A DNA stretch of 64,000 bases from JAFMDF01 sp965222705 (GCA_965222705.1 CBDCUO010000045.1:7221-71220); one strand, 5' to 3'; counted from the stretch's first letter, positions 26,900-36,670 are shown. Notes: generated from the letters alone by a model not told the origin. Program-made: numbers and translations.

Positions 26900-27754
26900 A
26901 TGACCAAAAAGATATTTCAGCCTCACCCCCTTTTACAGCCTTATTTCGAATGTTATTTTACTATTCGAACACCAGCAGTGGAACAGGATTTTGTTTCAAT
27001 TGAAGAATTAATAATTCCTGATGGCACACATGGTATTTTATTTATGTTAGCCAATACTATACAGCGATATGATACCCAGAAAAAGCAGCAAGTACAGCAA
27101 TTGCGAAATAGTTATGTGTTTGGACAAAAAACCCATTCTGTACATTACCACTTAAAAGCGAATGGTTCTAATTGCATTGGCATCAAGCTGCGCCCTAATG
27201 GGTTAAGTGCTTTTACGAAAGAAACCATGCACTTATTGACGAATGATTTGGTGGAAATAGAAGCAATTTTTGGACAGAAAATTAAAACACTAGAAGAACA
27301 AATCTTTAACGCTAAAACGGATACAGCCAAACTAGAAGTTATCAATAATTGGTTTATTAAATGCTTACCTACAAAAACTTCTGACAACTACTTATTGACT
27401 ACTACTATCTTAGGGGATATTCATCAATCTTTAGGACAAATCAGCATTCAGAGCATTTTAGAAAAATACCATATCGGCTATAAACGATTGGAGCGATTGT
27501 TTAAAAAAATAGTCGGTCTAACGCCCAAAGCCTATTGTTGCTTAATTCGTTTTAATGCGGCGCTTTATATCTATGAACAACAGCCCAAGGAAACCCTAAC
27601 TCAATTGGCTCACCAAACGGGGCATTTTGACCAAATGCACTTTATTAAAGAAATTAAACGATTTACCCACCTGCCCCCAAAGGCTTTTTTTGCAGATGAC
27701 TTAGCTGTTGTGGCGGACTATCAGAAAAGTTTGATTCGGCAGCGGTTTGAGTAG
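26900..27754 (+). CDS. AraC-family transcriptional regulator
   Basis: 284 aa, soluble. The N-terminal ~165 residues form a beta-rich ligand/oligomer domain of the DUF6597 kind (PHPLLQPYFECYFTIRT ... NCIGIKLRPNGLSAF). The C-terminus has the AraC DNA-binding pair: SIQSILEKYHIGYKRLERLF and LAHQTGHFDQMHFIKEIKRF with LPPKAFF. It is convergent with the M28-S41 peptidase gene, only 15 bp between stops. Targets unknown. Confidence 0.88.
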   Translation: MTKKIFQPHPLLQPYFECYFTIRTPAVEQDFVSIEELIIPDGTHGILFMLANTIQRYDTQKKQQVQQLRNSYVFGQKTHSVHYHLKANGSNCIGIKLRPNGLSAFTKETMHLLTNDLVEIEAIFGQKIKTLEEQIFNAKTDTAKLEVINNWFIKCLPTKTSDNYLLTTTILGDIHQSLGQISIQSILEKYHIGYKRLERLFKKIVGLTPKAYCCLIRFNAALYIYEQQPKETLTQLAHQTGHFDQMHFIKEIKRFTHLPPKAFFADDLAVVADYQKSLIRQRFE

Positions 27755-27769
27755 AAGAAGTAGGTGTTT

Positions 27770-30328
27770 TTACAGCCCCTTTTCAATTAATTCCAAAGTT
27801 GTTTGCAATGCTTGTTCGGCCGTTGTTTTATAATGGGGAATAACACCCACGCCTTCCCAATTGGTCTTTGTGATAGGGTTAATGGCTCTGCCCGTAGGCA
27901 GCATCAGTTCAAATTTTTCATCAATAATTCTGGGTTCAACTGTATGCGCGCCGCCGCCCGTTATTTCTCCGACTAAGGTAGCTCGTTTTAAGTGCTTTAA
28001 ATCGTAAGAAAATTCTTCTCCAGCAGAAAAAGTTTTGCTACTTGTTAGCACATATATGGTAGCGTTGGGTAAGGGGACACCCTTCACTTCCTCCGTATAG
28101 GAACTCATAGTAGAGCCGTTAGGGCGATAATAAAAGTCATTAAGATGCACTTTTTGACTTTTGGGATATAAATACGATATAAGATAACTAATCATAGCAG
28201 GGTCACCACCACGGCATTCAGTTAGGTCAAAAATGATACTTTTACAGTTTACAAATTGTTTCATCATAGCATCAGCAGCCTCTTTTGCTTGGGCATCCAT
28301 TCTTATGGGGAAAAATATGGGCATTTTTACATATCCAATAGTCCTTTCCTTCACTTCTATATTGGTAAAACCATAATTTTCAACACTTTTCAAAAACTCA
28401 TTGATGCTAGGTTGTTGGGGTTGTGGGGTTGTGGAAGCATTTTCGGGATTTCTATAAATCACTTGTGCATGTTTATCATTGGTTATTGTAAAAATATCCT
28501 TTTTAATATAGGAAGCTAGGCTATCGTAGTTGGTCACTTTGTAATAGTCGCCCTTTTTAAGTTTAGTCAGTAGCAATTCACTTACCTTTTTGCCTTTTTG
28601 GGAAAAGGTGTAGTTCTTCGAATACAAGGCACTTATTTTTTCTACCAATTGCTTGATGTATTCTCTATCTATGCTTTTTGCAGCACTAACTAATTTACTT
28701 TTATCTCGGATTTTTTTGTACTCAATATCCTTATTCCAGTTTGGCCAATCGGTTGAATTGACCAATTCCAAGCCTATCAATAGATTCATTAGTGCATCTG
28801 CCGCTATATTTTGAGCATTAAAACCTTCGTAATATTCATCGGTCACCTGATGATAATGCTGCATATAATCCGCAATTTTTTGCTGTTCTGCTGCTCCTCC
28901 TTTTTCAGGGTTTTGATTGCCTATCGCCCATACGGCAGGCACCCCTTTTTCTACAAAAGGAAAATGGTCTGAACGCTGAAAAATATTCAGATAAGCAGGC
29001 GATAGGTCTTCTATGGTTGTTCTGCCCATTTTCGCTACGGCGGCATCTACATACTTATCCATTTGTGAATATCCCTTTAACACACTTGTGGCTGTTTTCA
29101 TTTTGTTGGTGGCAAAATGCCCATCGGCATTGATAACACAAACCGCCTCTTTAAGTGGATAGATAGGATACTCCGCATAATACCTAGCCCCTAACAAGCC
29201 CATTTCCTCAGCCGATGTAAAAAAGAAAAGCACGGAGCGCTCTGGTTTCCTTTTCATTTGCTTAAAAGCTCTTGCCACTTCCAAGTGCATAGCAGTCCCC
29301 GAAGCATTATCTATGGCTCCATTAAAGATAGAATCTTGGCCAAGTCTAGCAGGGCGTGTACCCACGTGGTCCCAATGAGCCGTGTAAATAAGGTGTTCAT
29401 TCGGGCGTTTGCCCCCTTTGAGTATACCTAAAACATTGTTGGTCTTTAGATAATCTTCTGAAATGGAGGTATTGGTCAATGAAATTTTGGTTATTAACTG
29501 TAGCCCCTTGAAATCTTTGGCAAGGGCCTGTTCTACGTAGTTTTCTTTATGCCCTGATGCTTGGAGGAGTGCCATCATTAAAGGCTTGGAGATCATTCCG
29601 GAAAATAGAAGCCCATCGGCAATATGCTCGTGATGCCCTTTTACGAAAGTAGTTGAATAATTGCTACTGGGAGAAGAAGCAATGCCATCCCAATCAATAA
29701 ATTCGTGATGCACTATCAATATGCCTTTAGCACCCCGCTCCAATGCCCATTTCTTTTTTTGGTTAAAATCGGCATAAGGCGATGCATTCATGCCATTGAA
29801 CTGGCTGTCGTCTTTTGTATAAAGACCAGGGTCACTGAATAAGATAATGACAATCTTATCTTGCACCTCCAGGTTTTTATAATCATCCCAATTATATTCT
29901 GGTGCAATGATACCGAAACCAGCAAATACCATCTCCGCATCCTCTACCACGACGGGTTGATGTACCGCATAGGTAGTTTTGGCATAAAAATCCTTATTGG
30001 GAAGGTAGGTGGTTTTACCTCGCTGGGTGGTAATGAGCATGTCACTTGGCGTCTGGTATTTAAGTCTTGCAATGGTGAATTCTTGATAATAGCTTGCTCC
30101 ATTAGCTGGTGCTATGCCTATTTCTTTTAGTTGTTGTACTAAATATTGGACTGTTTTTTCCTCTCCTATTGTCCCAGGTTGCCTTCCCAAAAAATCGTCA
30201 GATGCCAATGTTTTTATATGGGATTGAATATTGGCTTCTGATAAAGACGGTATCTTCTGACTGCTACAACCTAAAAGTAGGACAAAGGTCGAGCAATAGA
30301 AAATAGTGTGAATAGCTTTTACGGTCAT
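27770..30328 (-). CDS. Fusion peptidase: M28 aminopeptidase plus S41 (tail-specific/IRBP-like) domain, lipoprotein
   Basis: 852 aa. Lipoprotein signal FVLLLGCSSQK. Residues ~25-520 are an M28 zinc aminopeptidase with a PA-domain insertion. Metal and catalytic residues appear in order: AHWDHVGT (H, D), GAIDNASGT (bridging D), FTSAEEMGLLG (EE), INADG (D) and RSDHFPF (H). After a helical linker, residues ~570-850 are an S41 domain with IIFDLTECRGGDPAM, the nucleophile loop TSSKTFSAGEEFSYD and GEITGGGAHTVEP, the IRBP-like type that lacks a PDZ domain. Both halves keep their signature residues. Peptide scavenging at the cell surface is likely. The M61 peptidase gene follows upstream on the same strand. 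Confidence 0.87.
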   Translation of the reverse strand: MTVKAIHTIFYCSTFVLLLGCSSQKIPSLSEANIQSHIKTLASDDFLGRQPGTIGEEKTVQYLVQQLKEIGIAPANGASYYQEFTIARLKYQTPSDMLITTQRGKTTYLPNKDFYAKTTYAVHQPVVVEDAEMVFAGFGIIAPEYNWDDYKNLEVQDKIVIILFSDPGLYTKDDSQFNGMNASPYADFNQKKKWALERGAKGILIVHHEFIDWDGIASSPSSNYSTTFVKGHHEHIADGLLFSGMISKPLMMALLQASGHKENYVEQALAKDFKGLQLITKISLTNTSISEDYLKTNNVLGILKGGKRPNEHLIYTAHWDHVGTRPARLGQDSIFNGAIDNASGTAMHLEVARAFKQMKRKPERSVLFFFTSAEEMGLLGARYYAEYPIYPLKEAVCVINADGHFATNKMKTATSVLKGYSQMDKYVDAAVAKMGRTTIEDLSPAYLNIFQRSDHFPFVEKGVPAVWAIGNQNPEKGGAAEQQKIADYMQHYHQVTDEYYEGFNAQNIAADALMNLLIGLELVNSTDWPNWNKDIEYKKIRDKSKLVSAAKSIDREYIKQLVEKISALYSKNYTFSQKGKKVSELLLTKLKKGDYYKVTNYDSLASYIKKDIFTITNDKHAQVIYRNPENASTTPQPQQPSINEFLKSVENYGFTNIEVKERTIGYVKMPIFFPIRMDAQAKEAADAMMKQFVNCKSIIFDLTECRGGDPAMISYLISYLYPKSQKVHLNDFYYRPNGSTMSSYTEEVKGVPLPNATIYVLTSSKTFSAGEEFSYDLKHLKRATLVGEITGGGAHTVEPRIIDEKFELMLPTGRAINPITKTNWEGVGVIPHYKTTAEQALQTTLELIEKGL

Positions 30329-30457
30329 CTCAAATTATATTGTTTAAAAAGAGTAAATGTAGAATGGTCTGTTTTTTAAATTGCCAAGAATAGAAAACAG
30401 AGAGTTGAGAATAGGGTAAAAAAATAATTTCGTCAACTTGTCTACTTTATTAATTCC

Positions 30458-32386
30458 TCATTGCTGAGAGAGGTTTTTAGAAGTTGCGCCCAACCATGCT
30501 TCCCTCAATTTCAATTGTTGAGTCGTCGGATGTTCCATCAAAGTCAAAGTTGGAGCACTCATAGATTTTACTTTTTTAGTGACAGCACTCAAGGTCAGTA
30601 ATTCAGGTTCGCCAGCAGCATTTTTGCGATAGACTTCTATTTCAAATAATTGGTCTTCCTTCATCTTTGACATAATGGATTGAATAAAGTCATTAATGCC
30701 CGTTGAGGGAACAACTTTGCCGCCGACTTTATAAATTTCGTCTCCAACTTGATACCCCAATGCCCTGCCAAATTCATTTAAAGAGTAGGTATTATTGACG
30801 AACAAGCGTTGTGTTTCTGAATTAAACCCTAGATTGACATTGCCTAAAGTAAAGGATTGAGTAGGTTTAGGGGCTTCGTATTGCACGCCTGCTTTTTGAA
30901 AAATTTCCGCTAATGGCAAGACTTTTTTACCTGCTACATAGGTTTGTAAAAATTGATAAATGGCAGGGTAGGTCATTTTTTTTATAGCTTTAAATAAGCA
31001 TTTGTCTTTAAAGGGCTTTTGTGCGCCATATTTTTGAGATAAGTCTTCCATTAAATCGACCATGCCATAAGTTCCCTTTGATAATCTTAATAATTCTATA
31101 TCCAAGCACATCCCTATCAAAGCCCCTTTTTGATACACATTGCCATATTGGTCCGCATATTTATCCAAGCATTCTGCGCTCAATTCAGTAAAGGGCAAAT
31201 CATCTTTGTATAGTGTTTGGGATTGTAAAATTTTCTGCCCAATCGTTGCTAAAAACTGCTCTGGAGTGGTCAAACCTTCGCGAACTTGTGCATGGTGTGC
31301 AAAATATTCGGTTACGCCTTCATACATCCATAGGTGTTTGGACATATCGGGTTCATTAAAATCGAAATAATGAATTTCTTTAGAATGAACATTGAGCGGC
31401 GTAACAATATGGAAAAATTCGTGGGCAGCTATATCTACCAAAAATTGCTGAATCTGGTCTTGCGGATAATCGGGCATCACATAAAGCGAAGAATAATTAT
31501 GCTCCAATGCCCCCGTTCCAATGCTTTGCGTTTCGGGGTCCAAGAAATACATCAAAAAAGCATAGCGTTGAACGGGTAATGTCCCACCCAAATAGTCTCT
31601 TTGTGCATATAATAATTCCTGATAAGGTTTTGCCAGATTTTTAGCTTTGACATTGCTCGTTGGTGAATGAACGGCGATTAATACTTCTGCATTCCCAACT
31701 TTAATGGTAGCGGTATCTGGGCGACAATACATCATGGGCGTATCCGCCAAAGCATTATAACTAGCAAATTGGTAGATGTCCATCCCCGAACCAGTTGAAA
31801 TGGATTGAACGGGAGAAGCCCCATAAAAGTCCCTAGGTTTATCTATAGTAATTGAAAATTTTTCTTGTTTTTTCCCTTCAAAATAACCATAAAAAGCATG
31901 GCCATTTAGAACAAAATTTTTATCGGCTTCGATGTTACTGCCCGACATACCAGAAACAGGTTTGCCACCCGTTGCGTCAAAGGTATCGTCCACCCAATAG
32001 GTGATTTTGTATAAAGATTTGGCATTTTCAATGACCCATGTATTGACATCTGGATGCCTTGTTTTTAGGAGTTCTCCTGCCTGATTATAGGCTTGAAATT
32101 GGCTAACAAAGCGACCAAAATCATAGACTGTATAAGTACCAGGAATGATTTTGGGGAAGTGAAATTTAATGCTATTTTTCTTAATTTTTGGGGTAATTAA
32201 TTCCACTTTTACCTTATCCTCCTTTACCGCTTTTAAATTTATAAAATATTGATAGTCCGAATTTTGAGTTTTATCAAAATCTATATTTTCAAAAGTTTCT
32301 TTATCGTTCGTAAAGCCTGTTATTGTGACAAAAGCAGTAAAAAAGAAAATAAGGTAAATTGTTTTTATGTTCATCTCTATTTGCAA
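30458..32386 (-). CDS. M61-family glycyl aminopeptidase with PDZ domain
   Basis: 642 aa. Signal peptide at the N-terminus (residues ~5-22). Residues ~40-200 form the beta-sandwich N-domain. The thermolysin-like catalytic domain shows HEFFHIVTPLNVHSKEI with the HExxH zinc motif, and the third ligand in LWMYEGVTEYFAHH. A C-terminal PDZ-like domain (~515-610) includes GRALGYQVGDEIYKVGG. M61 enzymes cleave N-terminal glycine or alanine and are periplasmic. It probably shares an operon with the M28-S41 gene downstream (129 bp apart), as a peptide-utilisation pair. Confidence 0.92.
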   Translation of the reverse strand: MQIEMNIKTIYLIFFFTAFVTITGFTNDKETFENIDFDKTQNSDYQYFINLKAVKEDKVKVELITPKIKKNSIKFHFPKIIPGTYTVYDFGRFVSQFQAYNQAGELLKTRHPDVNTWVIENAKSLYKITYWVDDTFDATGGKPVSGMSGSNIEADKNFVLNGHAFYGYFEGKKQEKFSITIDKPRDFYGASPVQSISTGSGMDIYQFASYNALADTPMMYCRPDTATIKVGNAEVLIAVHSPTSNVKAKNLAKPYQELLYAQRDYLGGTLPVQRYAFLMYFLDPETQSIGTGALEHNYSSLYVMPDYPQDQIQQFLVDIAAHEFFHIVTPLNVHSKEIHYFDFNEPDMSKHLWMYEGVTEYFAHHAQVREGLTTPEQFLATIGQKILQSQTLYKDDLPFTELSAECLDKYADQYGNVYQKGALIGMCLDIELLRLSKGTYGMVDLMEDLSQKYGAQKPFKDKCLFKAIKKMTYPAIYQFLQTYVAGKKVLPLAEIFQKAGVQYEAPKPTQSFTLGNVNLGFNSETQRLFVNNTYSLNEFGRALGYQVGDEIYKVGGKVVPSTGINDFIQSIMSKMKEDQLFEIEVYRKNAAGEPELLTLSAVTKKVKSMSAPTLTLMEHPTTQQLKLREAWLGATSKNLSQQ

Positions 32387-32604
32387 TAGTTAGTTGATAG
32401 TATAGCAAATTTAGAGCAACCTGTTTTGGGGAAATAGTAAAAATTCGACAGTTGATAACTAAAAATCAATCCGAGGCAATTTGGATTAAGATACCCTTAC
32501 TTTATGTTTGTTTTTATAGAAAAATACCCTTACTTTGTGCAGTATCCATTTAAATCAATGTAATTACTAATTTTTTATAGAAACATTTTATTTCAATTAA
32601 GGGA

Positions 32605-32882
32605 ATGGGAAAAAAAAAGAGCCGAAAACCCTTAATACTTAGGAGAGCTAGACAAGTTGGTAAAACGACTGTTATTAATTTATTAGCAAAGGATTTTGAC
32701 CATTATGTATATCTTTAATTTAAAGATAGCCAAAGACCGCCGTTATTTTACAGATTTTGAAACAATTAGTAAATCCTTCTGAAAGAACCTTCTATTTATT
32801 AAACCTGCCTTATTTTTTAGTTGAGCTACTCCCTGATTATATTGATTGTATGGAAAGGGAGATAAAGTTAATGTCATTTTAG
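32605..32882 (+). pseudogene. Remnant of an AAA ATPase (DUF4143 type)
   Basis: Frame 32605-32718 reads MGKKKSRKPLILRRARQVGK followed by TTVINLLAKDFDHYVYL and TAA: the start and P-loop (GARQVGKTT-like) of the ATPase family with DUF4143. From 32784, in another frame, RTFYLLNLPYFLVELLPDY up to TAG 32880 resembles the C-terminal end of such proteins. The middle ~300 codons are missing. The second part is a weaker match. Confidence 0.55.
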
Positions 32883-33200
32883 ACAGGGGATTGTCTCACA
32901 TAACAATGGTGCCGATAAAATTCCTTTTGAAATGGCTATAATTGGTAGCTGGGGATAATTGTTTTGAAATGGTCAAACATCAGAACTGAAACAGATGATA
33001 TACAATTGAAATAAAAGTGTAATGTAAGCTAGTTAATAGAAATTGAATACTGGTAGAATTGGTTGGATAAAGTGGGTTTTTACCGTTTTTTATTTAAGAG
33101 TCTCTAGCTTTATACTAACTTGCATTAGTAATCTTGCTATCCGCAACTATTCTATGGCGTATAACAAGGAGTAGGCAATTAAAAAATAAACATCCAGACA
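32883..33200. other. Intergenic DNA before the SH3 lipoprotein gene
   Basis: No gene recognised. AT-rich, with stops in all frames; probably holds the promoter of the lipoprotein gene. Nothing firm could be assigned. Confidence 0.4.
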
Positions 33201-35081
33201 ATGAGAAAAGCTATTATTTTCTATTTTATTATTTTGTTATTGGCTTGCAATCAATCCAAAAACAATAATGCAACGAATGATACTTCAAAAACAACGGAGT
33301 TAAAACCTAAGGACGAAGCGGAATTAATTGCCGATACTAAACAAAAAGTTAAAGCGTTGAATGAAAAATTAGATGGAAAAAGGGTCTATTCGTGGGTAGA
33401 TAAACTAAACATACGTAGTCAGGCTAGTATTAAGGCAGAAGTCATCGCTTCTGTAGATAGTGACGATGCTTTAGAGCTAACCGAAACCAAATCGGAAAAG
33501 ATGGAAACTCTAGTTCTTCGGGGTGTTGCCTATCAAGACTATTGGTACAAGGTTCGCACTTCGGATGGCAAAGAAGGCTGGGTCTTTGGCGGTGCGGTGA
33601 AGCAAAAAAATGAACAAAAAGGAAATGCTATCTTAACAAAAGAAAAATTTGCCTTCCCACATTTTGGTGAATTTGATTTGTCAGATTGGAAAAGTATAAA
33701 ATCTGATAATTTTGGAGGAGGCGATGTGGAAGGCTCAAGCAAGTTCTACCAAAAAGGCGATAGAATCCTCGAAATTTCAGAATCGGATATGGGTGATTAT
33801 GGCTATAGGTACAGTCAAAAATTGATGGACTCTAACAAAAAAGTGCTGAAAGAGCGAGACTTTAGTTTTAGCTCTATGGAGAATAGATTGTCGGAAGAAG
33901 TAAAAGACTTTACTCAAAATCCACCTAAAAAATATTCCAGAGTACAGGAAATAAATAGTCCTATTGCACTTAAACCAAAACCTGTAATGGCTTCAGGCAG
34001 TTGGAAAATAGAATCCCTTGATGCTACAAAGTCAAATGCTGAATCTATAGGTATGAAACCCCTTTTTGAATTGAGCCCCTTATCAATATTTGATGAAACT
34101 GTCACAGGTCTAAGTTCCTCTGAGAAAAAAAACTTACTTCAAAAAGGTAAATCAGAATCTTGGGAAATCACTAAAGAAACTCAGACAAAAATGGTGATTA
34201 AAGGAGAGGGAAATGATTTAGTGAAGCTATATTTGCTAAAAAATAAGAAAAATTCAGACGGCTTGTTAGCAGTTGAAACCACAAATGGAAAAACTTCAGA
34301 AATCCAGCTATGGAAGTATTTGGACAGTAATAAAAATCTTAAAAAAAGTAGCAATCTAAAGAAATATAGTGCCGATGATTTTGTAAGTAAAGCAGATAAA
34401 TTGCCTGCTTCTTATAGCCCTCAGTTGCATTACGAGTTTATTGATGACCAAACGATAGAAGTATCCCTTTATACCTGGATGGATAAAGAATTTGAAAATC
34501 GTGAAATCATTAATAAAATATTTCTAAAGTGGAATGGAGAAAATTTTGAGGAGAAGATTATGAAAAATCAAGCGGTTAAAATACTTGATAAGCCCAACTA
34601 TGATCTATCCAAACTTAACCATGACGGTAAAATTGTGCATAAAAGATTTTGGCAGGATTCCAATGGTGAAAACATTGTATTGTTTACTCGAAATAAAGAG
34701 GAACTATTTGCATATCACTACACAATTGATGCTGACAATGTTAAGTTGCTGAGAAAAGTATATGATTTTGAAAAAAAATGCGATTATGACCTGTTTTTAG
34801 GATTTATAGAAAATTCAATCAAGGTTACTGATTTAGATACCAACAATTTTGGCGAAATTACTTTCGCCTATAAAAAGGCATGTATTTCAGATATTTCTCC
34901 TAAGGGCTTAAGATTACTTATGCTGGAAAATGGCAATAAATTTATTATTAGAGGGACTACTTCAATTGATAAGCCTGGTATAAAAGTGGACGGCACTAAA
35001 AATATTGACGCTTCCTTTAAGAATGCCCCTGACAATTTTCTTTCGCATGCTAATAAAATATGGGAAGGGATAAATAAGTAA
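33201..35081 (+). CDS. Lipoprotein with bacterial SH3 domain
   Basis: 626 aa. Lipoprotein signal FIILLLACNQSKNN, then a low-complexity linker. Residues ~60-145 form an SH3b domain (YSWVDKLNIRSQASIKAEVI, ending DGKEGWVFGGAVK), which usually binds peptidoglycan. The remaining ~480 residues are lysine/serine-rich, with many beta-strands, and contain a repeat-like alternation without a recognised catalytic motif. The final region (VDGTKNIDASFKNAPDNFLSHANKIW) resembles a segment seen in M949_RS01915-type surface proteins of Flavobacteria; this is tentative. Monocistronic. Confidence 0.7.
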   Translation: MRKAIIFYFIILLLACNQSKNNNATNDTSKTTELKPKDEAELIADTKQKVKALNEKLDGKRVYSWVDKLNIRSQASIKAEVIASVDSDDALELTETKSEKMETLVLRGVAYQDYWYKVRTSDGKEGWVFGGAVKQKNEQKGNAILTKEKFAFPHFGEFDLSDWKSIKSDNFGGGDVEGSSKFYQKGDRILEISESDMGDYGYRYSQKLMDSNKKVLKERDFSFSSMENRLSEEVKDFTQNPPKKYSRVQEINSPIALKPKPVMASGSWKIESLDATKSNAESIGMKPLFELSPLSIFDETVTGLSSSEKKNLLQKGKSESWEITKETQTKMVIKGEGNDLVKLYLLKNKKNSDGLLAVETTNGKTSEIQLWKYLDSNKNLKKSSNLKKYSADDFVSKADKLPASYSPQLHYEFIDDQTIEVSLYTWMDKEFENREIINKIFLKWNGENFEEKIMKNQAVKILDKPNYDLSKLNHDGKIVHKRFWQDSNGENIVLFTRNKEELFAYHYTIDADNVKLLRKVYDFEKKCDYDLFLGFIENSIKVTDLDTNNFGEITFAYKKACISDISPKGLRLLMLENGNKFIIRGTTSIDKPGIKVDGTKNIDASFKNAPDNFLSHANKIWEGINK

Positions 35082-35175
35082 CTGCATACAAAGGCTAAAA
35101 TGTCAATAGCATCTCCTATGAAAAAAAGGAATTGTTAAGTCGGTTTTCGGACACAAAACGGGTAAGTTTTTTAAG

Positions 35176-35197
35176 ATAGGGTCAAAAAAAGCCCTAT
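35176..35197 (+). terminator. Hairpin after the SH3 lipoprotein gene
   Basis: ATAGGG tcaaaaaaag CCCTAT (stem 6 bp) lies ~95 bp after the stop codon. There is no T-run directly after it, so it is a weak terminator candidate. The rest of 35082-35404 holds further short inverted repeats, such as GTGGACT/AGTCCAC and ACGGG/CCCGT (35342-35364), but no gene. Confidence 0.35.
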
Positions 35198-35404
35198 GTC
35201 CTCCCATGCCGTGCCCTTATTTATTTTTTCTTTTTCAAAACACCTTCAAAAAAAAAAGCGGGTGGACTAACAAAGACTAAAAATCCCTAGCTTAATAACC
35301 TCCTATTAGCAGTCCACAATCACTTAAACTTATTAAGGGATACGGGAAAAAAATAATCTACCCGTTGAAAATTAAAAAATACTAATAACTTGTGGGAAAA
35401 AACA

Positions 35405-35653
35405 ATGAGAATATATTTAGCTCCACAAGTTATGTCAAGTTTTAATTCAGCTTTAAGCAAATTAAAGGGTTATGAAAGACGTCAATTTGCTGCTGAATTA
35501 TGTGAACAATACTTTGATAGTTCTCCTCGGAAAATGGAAAGACACTTTGATGTCAGCCGTGAAATGGTAGCCTTAGGTTTACATGAACGGCGTACAGGAA
35601 TTCGTTGCGTAGATGCTTTTGGATTGAGAGGTGCACTCAAAAAAAAGAAATGA
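35405..35653 (+). CDS. ISAzo13-like transposase, OrfA
   Basis: About 82 aa from ATG 35405; a TTG at 35390 would add five residues. It holds the N-terminal helical DNA-binding region: RRQFAAELCEQYFDSS, HFDVSREMVALGLHE, then RGALKKKK at the A8 run and a stop. In other family members this region is continuous with the catalytic domain, so it is probably the N-terminus of the frameshift product. Confidence 0.75.
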   Translation: MRIYLAPQVMSSFNSALSKLKGYERRQFAAELCEQYFDSSPRKMERHFDVSREMVALGLHERRTGIRCVDAFGLRGALKKKK

Positions 35654-36525
35654 TTCTTCAAGATTTGCCTTCAGATATTGAAGATATAGTGGATGAAGAA
35701 AGTCAAATTGACCCTCAATTTAAAACTACCCGTTGCTATGTAAAAATTAGTGCAGCTTATATTCGTAAAGAATTAGTACTAAAAAAGTCTTACGGACTAA
35801 GTGATTTTTGCCGAAAAACGGTCAATAATATACTTAATCGTTTGGGCTATACTTTGAAGAAAGTATTGAAAACTAAGCCCTTAAAGAAAATACCTGAAAC
35901 GGATGCTATTTTTGAAAATGTTCATAAACAGCATCATTTGGCAAAATCAAATCCACGCATTTTACGCATTTCTGCCGATGTTAAAGCAAAGGTAAAAGTG
36001 GGTAATTTGAGTAGAAAAGGGTACTGTTTTACTAAAAATGCACCTAAAACGGATGACCATGACCAACATTGGACAGATGTACTGGCACCTTTTGGTGTAC
36101 ATGAAGTAAATACGGATAATACATTTTTAGTGTTTGGCAACTCTAAAGAAACGCCAGATTTTATCGCAGACTGTTTTGAATGGTGGTGGTCTCAAAGGCG
36201 ATTTGAACCTAATGAGTATGATTTGCTAATGATTGATTTAGACAATGGCAAATCAGTTGCTGGAAATACTAAGCGTTTTCTACAACGTATGGTTGCCTTT
36301 TCTAAAAAAATAGGGCTACCAATCAGATTGGTCTATTACCCACCTTATCATAGTAAATATAATATGGTGGAAAGATTTTGGGCTGCTTTAGAAAACTATT
36401 GGTCTCCGCTCGTTTTAGACACCATTGAAAATACAATAAATATTGCCAAAAAGGTAGTCTGGAAAGGAATGAATCCAATTGTTCATTTTCTTAATAAGGC
36501 TTACCAAAATGGAGCGACATTATAA
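35605..36525 (+). CDS. ISAzo13-like transposase, OrfB (catalytic part)
   Basis: The frame enters from OrfA at the A8 run (35639-35646), giving KKEMILQDLPSDIED. It carries the family's VNNILNRLGYTLKK segment. DDE-type residues: first D in RISADVKAKVKVG, second D in LLMIDLDNGKS, E in NMVERFWAALENYW. HYPPxxSKxN-like wording is present as YYPPYHSKYN. The length and order agree with ISAzo13 transposases of roughly 370-400 aa once joined to OrfA. Confidence 0.8.
   Translation: MRRCFWIERCTQKKEMILQDLPSDIEDIVDEESQIDPQFKTTRCYVKISAAYIRKELVLKKSYGLSDFCRKTVNNILNRLGYTLKKVLKTKPLKKIPETDAIFENVHKQHHLAKSNPRILRISADVKAKVKVGNLSRKGYCFTKNAPKTDDHDQHWTDVLAPFGVHEVNTDNTFLVFGNSKETPDFIADCFEWWWSQRRFEPNEYDLLMIDLDNGKSVAGNTKRFLQRMVAFSKKIGLPIRLVYYPPYHSKYNMVERFWAALENYWSPLVLDTIENTINIAKKVVWKGMNPIVHFLNKAYQNGATL
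35639..35646 (+). other. Slippery A8 run for predicted -1 frameshift in the ISAzo13-like IS
   Basis: CTCAAAAAAAAGAAATGA: the zero frame stops at TGA six bases after the run, and a -1 slip continues into the catalytic ORF. It has the same A8G composition as the run in the unrelated IS at 23233-23240. Confidence 0.65.
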
Positions 36526-36562
36526 AAACTGTTCATTCCTAAAATATTTGAAACTTAAATTG

Positions 36563-36574
36563 CAAAGTACTAGT
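36563..36574. repeat. Direct repeat CAAAGTACTAGT (copy 1; copy 2 at 37355-37366)
   Basis: A 12-bp perfect direct repeat brackets the ~780-bp gene-poor block after the ISAzo13-like element. It may be a target duplication of a lost element or a shared repeat end. Between the copies are a TTTTCCAA aaa TTGGAAAA hairpin (36611-36629), a short reading frame, MQKQHLKLSDSDYKYL (36631), that resembles a transposase start, and the fragment at 36671-37078. Confidence 0.5.
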
Positions 36575-36670
36575 GCTTATGTACATAGAAAGTTTTCCCA
36601 ATTTTTATAATTTTCCAAAAATTGGAAAAGATGCAAAAACAACATTTAAAATTAAGCGACTCAGATTATA

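Larger units (their letters stand above)
35405..36525 (+). mobile_element. ISAzo13-like insertion sequence (termini not resolved)
   Basis: Two overlapping ORFs encode an ISAzo13-type transposase through a predicted -1 frameshift at the A8 run 35639-35646. Clear terminal repeats could not be found. The near-identical 20-mers at 35325-35344 and 36694-36713 (TAAACTTATTAA, then GATACG after two differing bases) flank it as direct repeats and may mark the boundaries or an older duplication. Confidence 0.7.
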
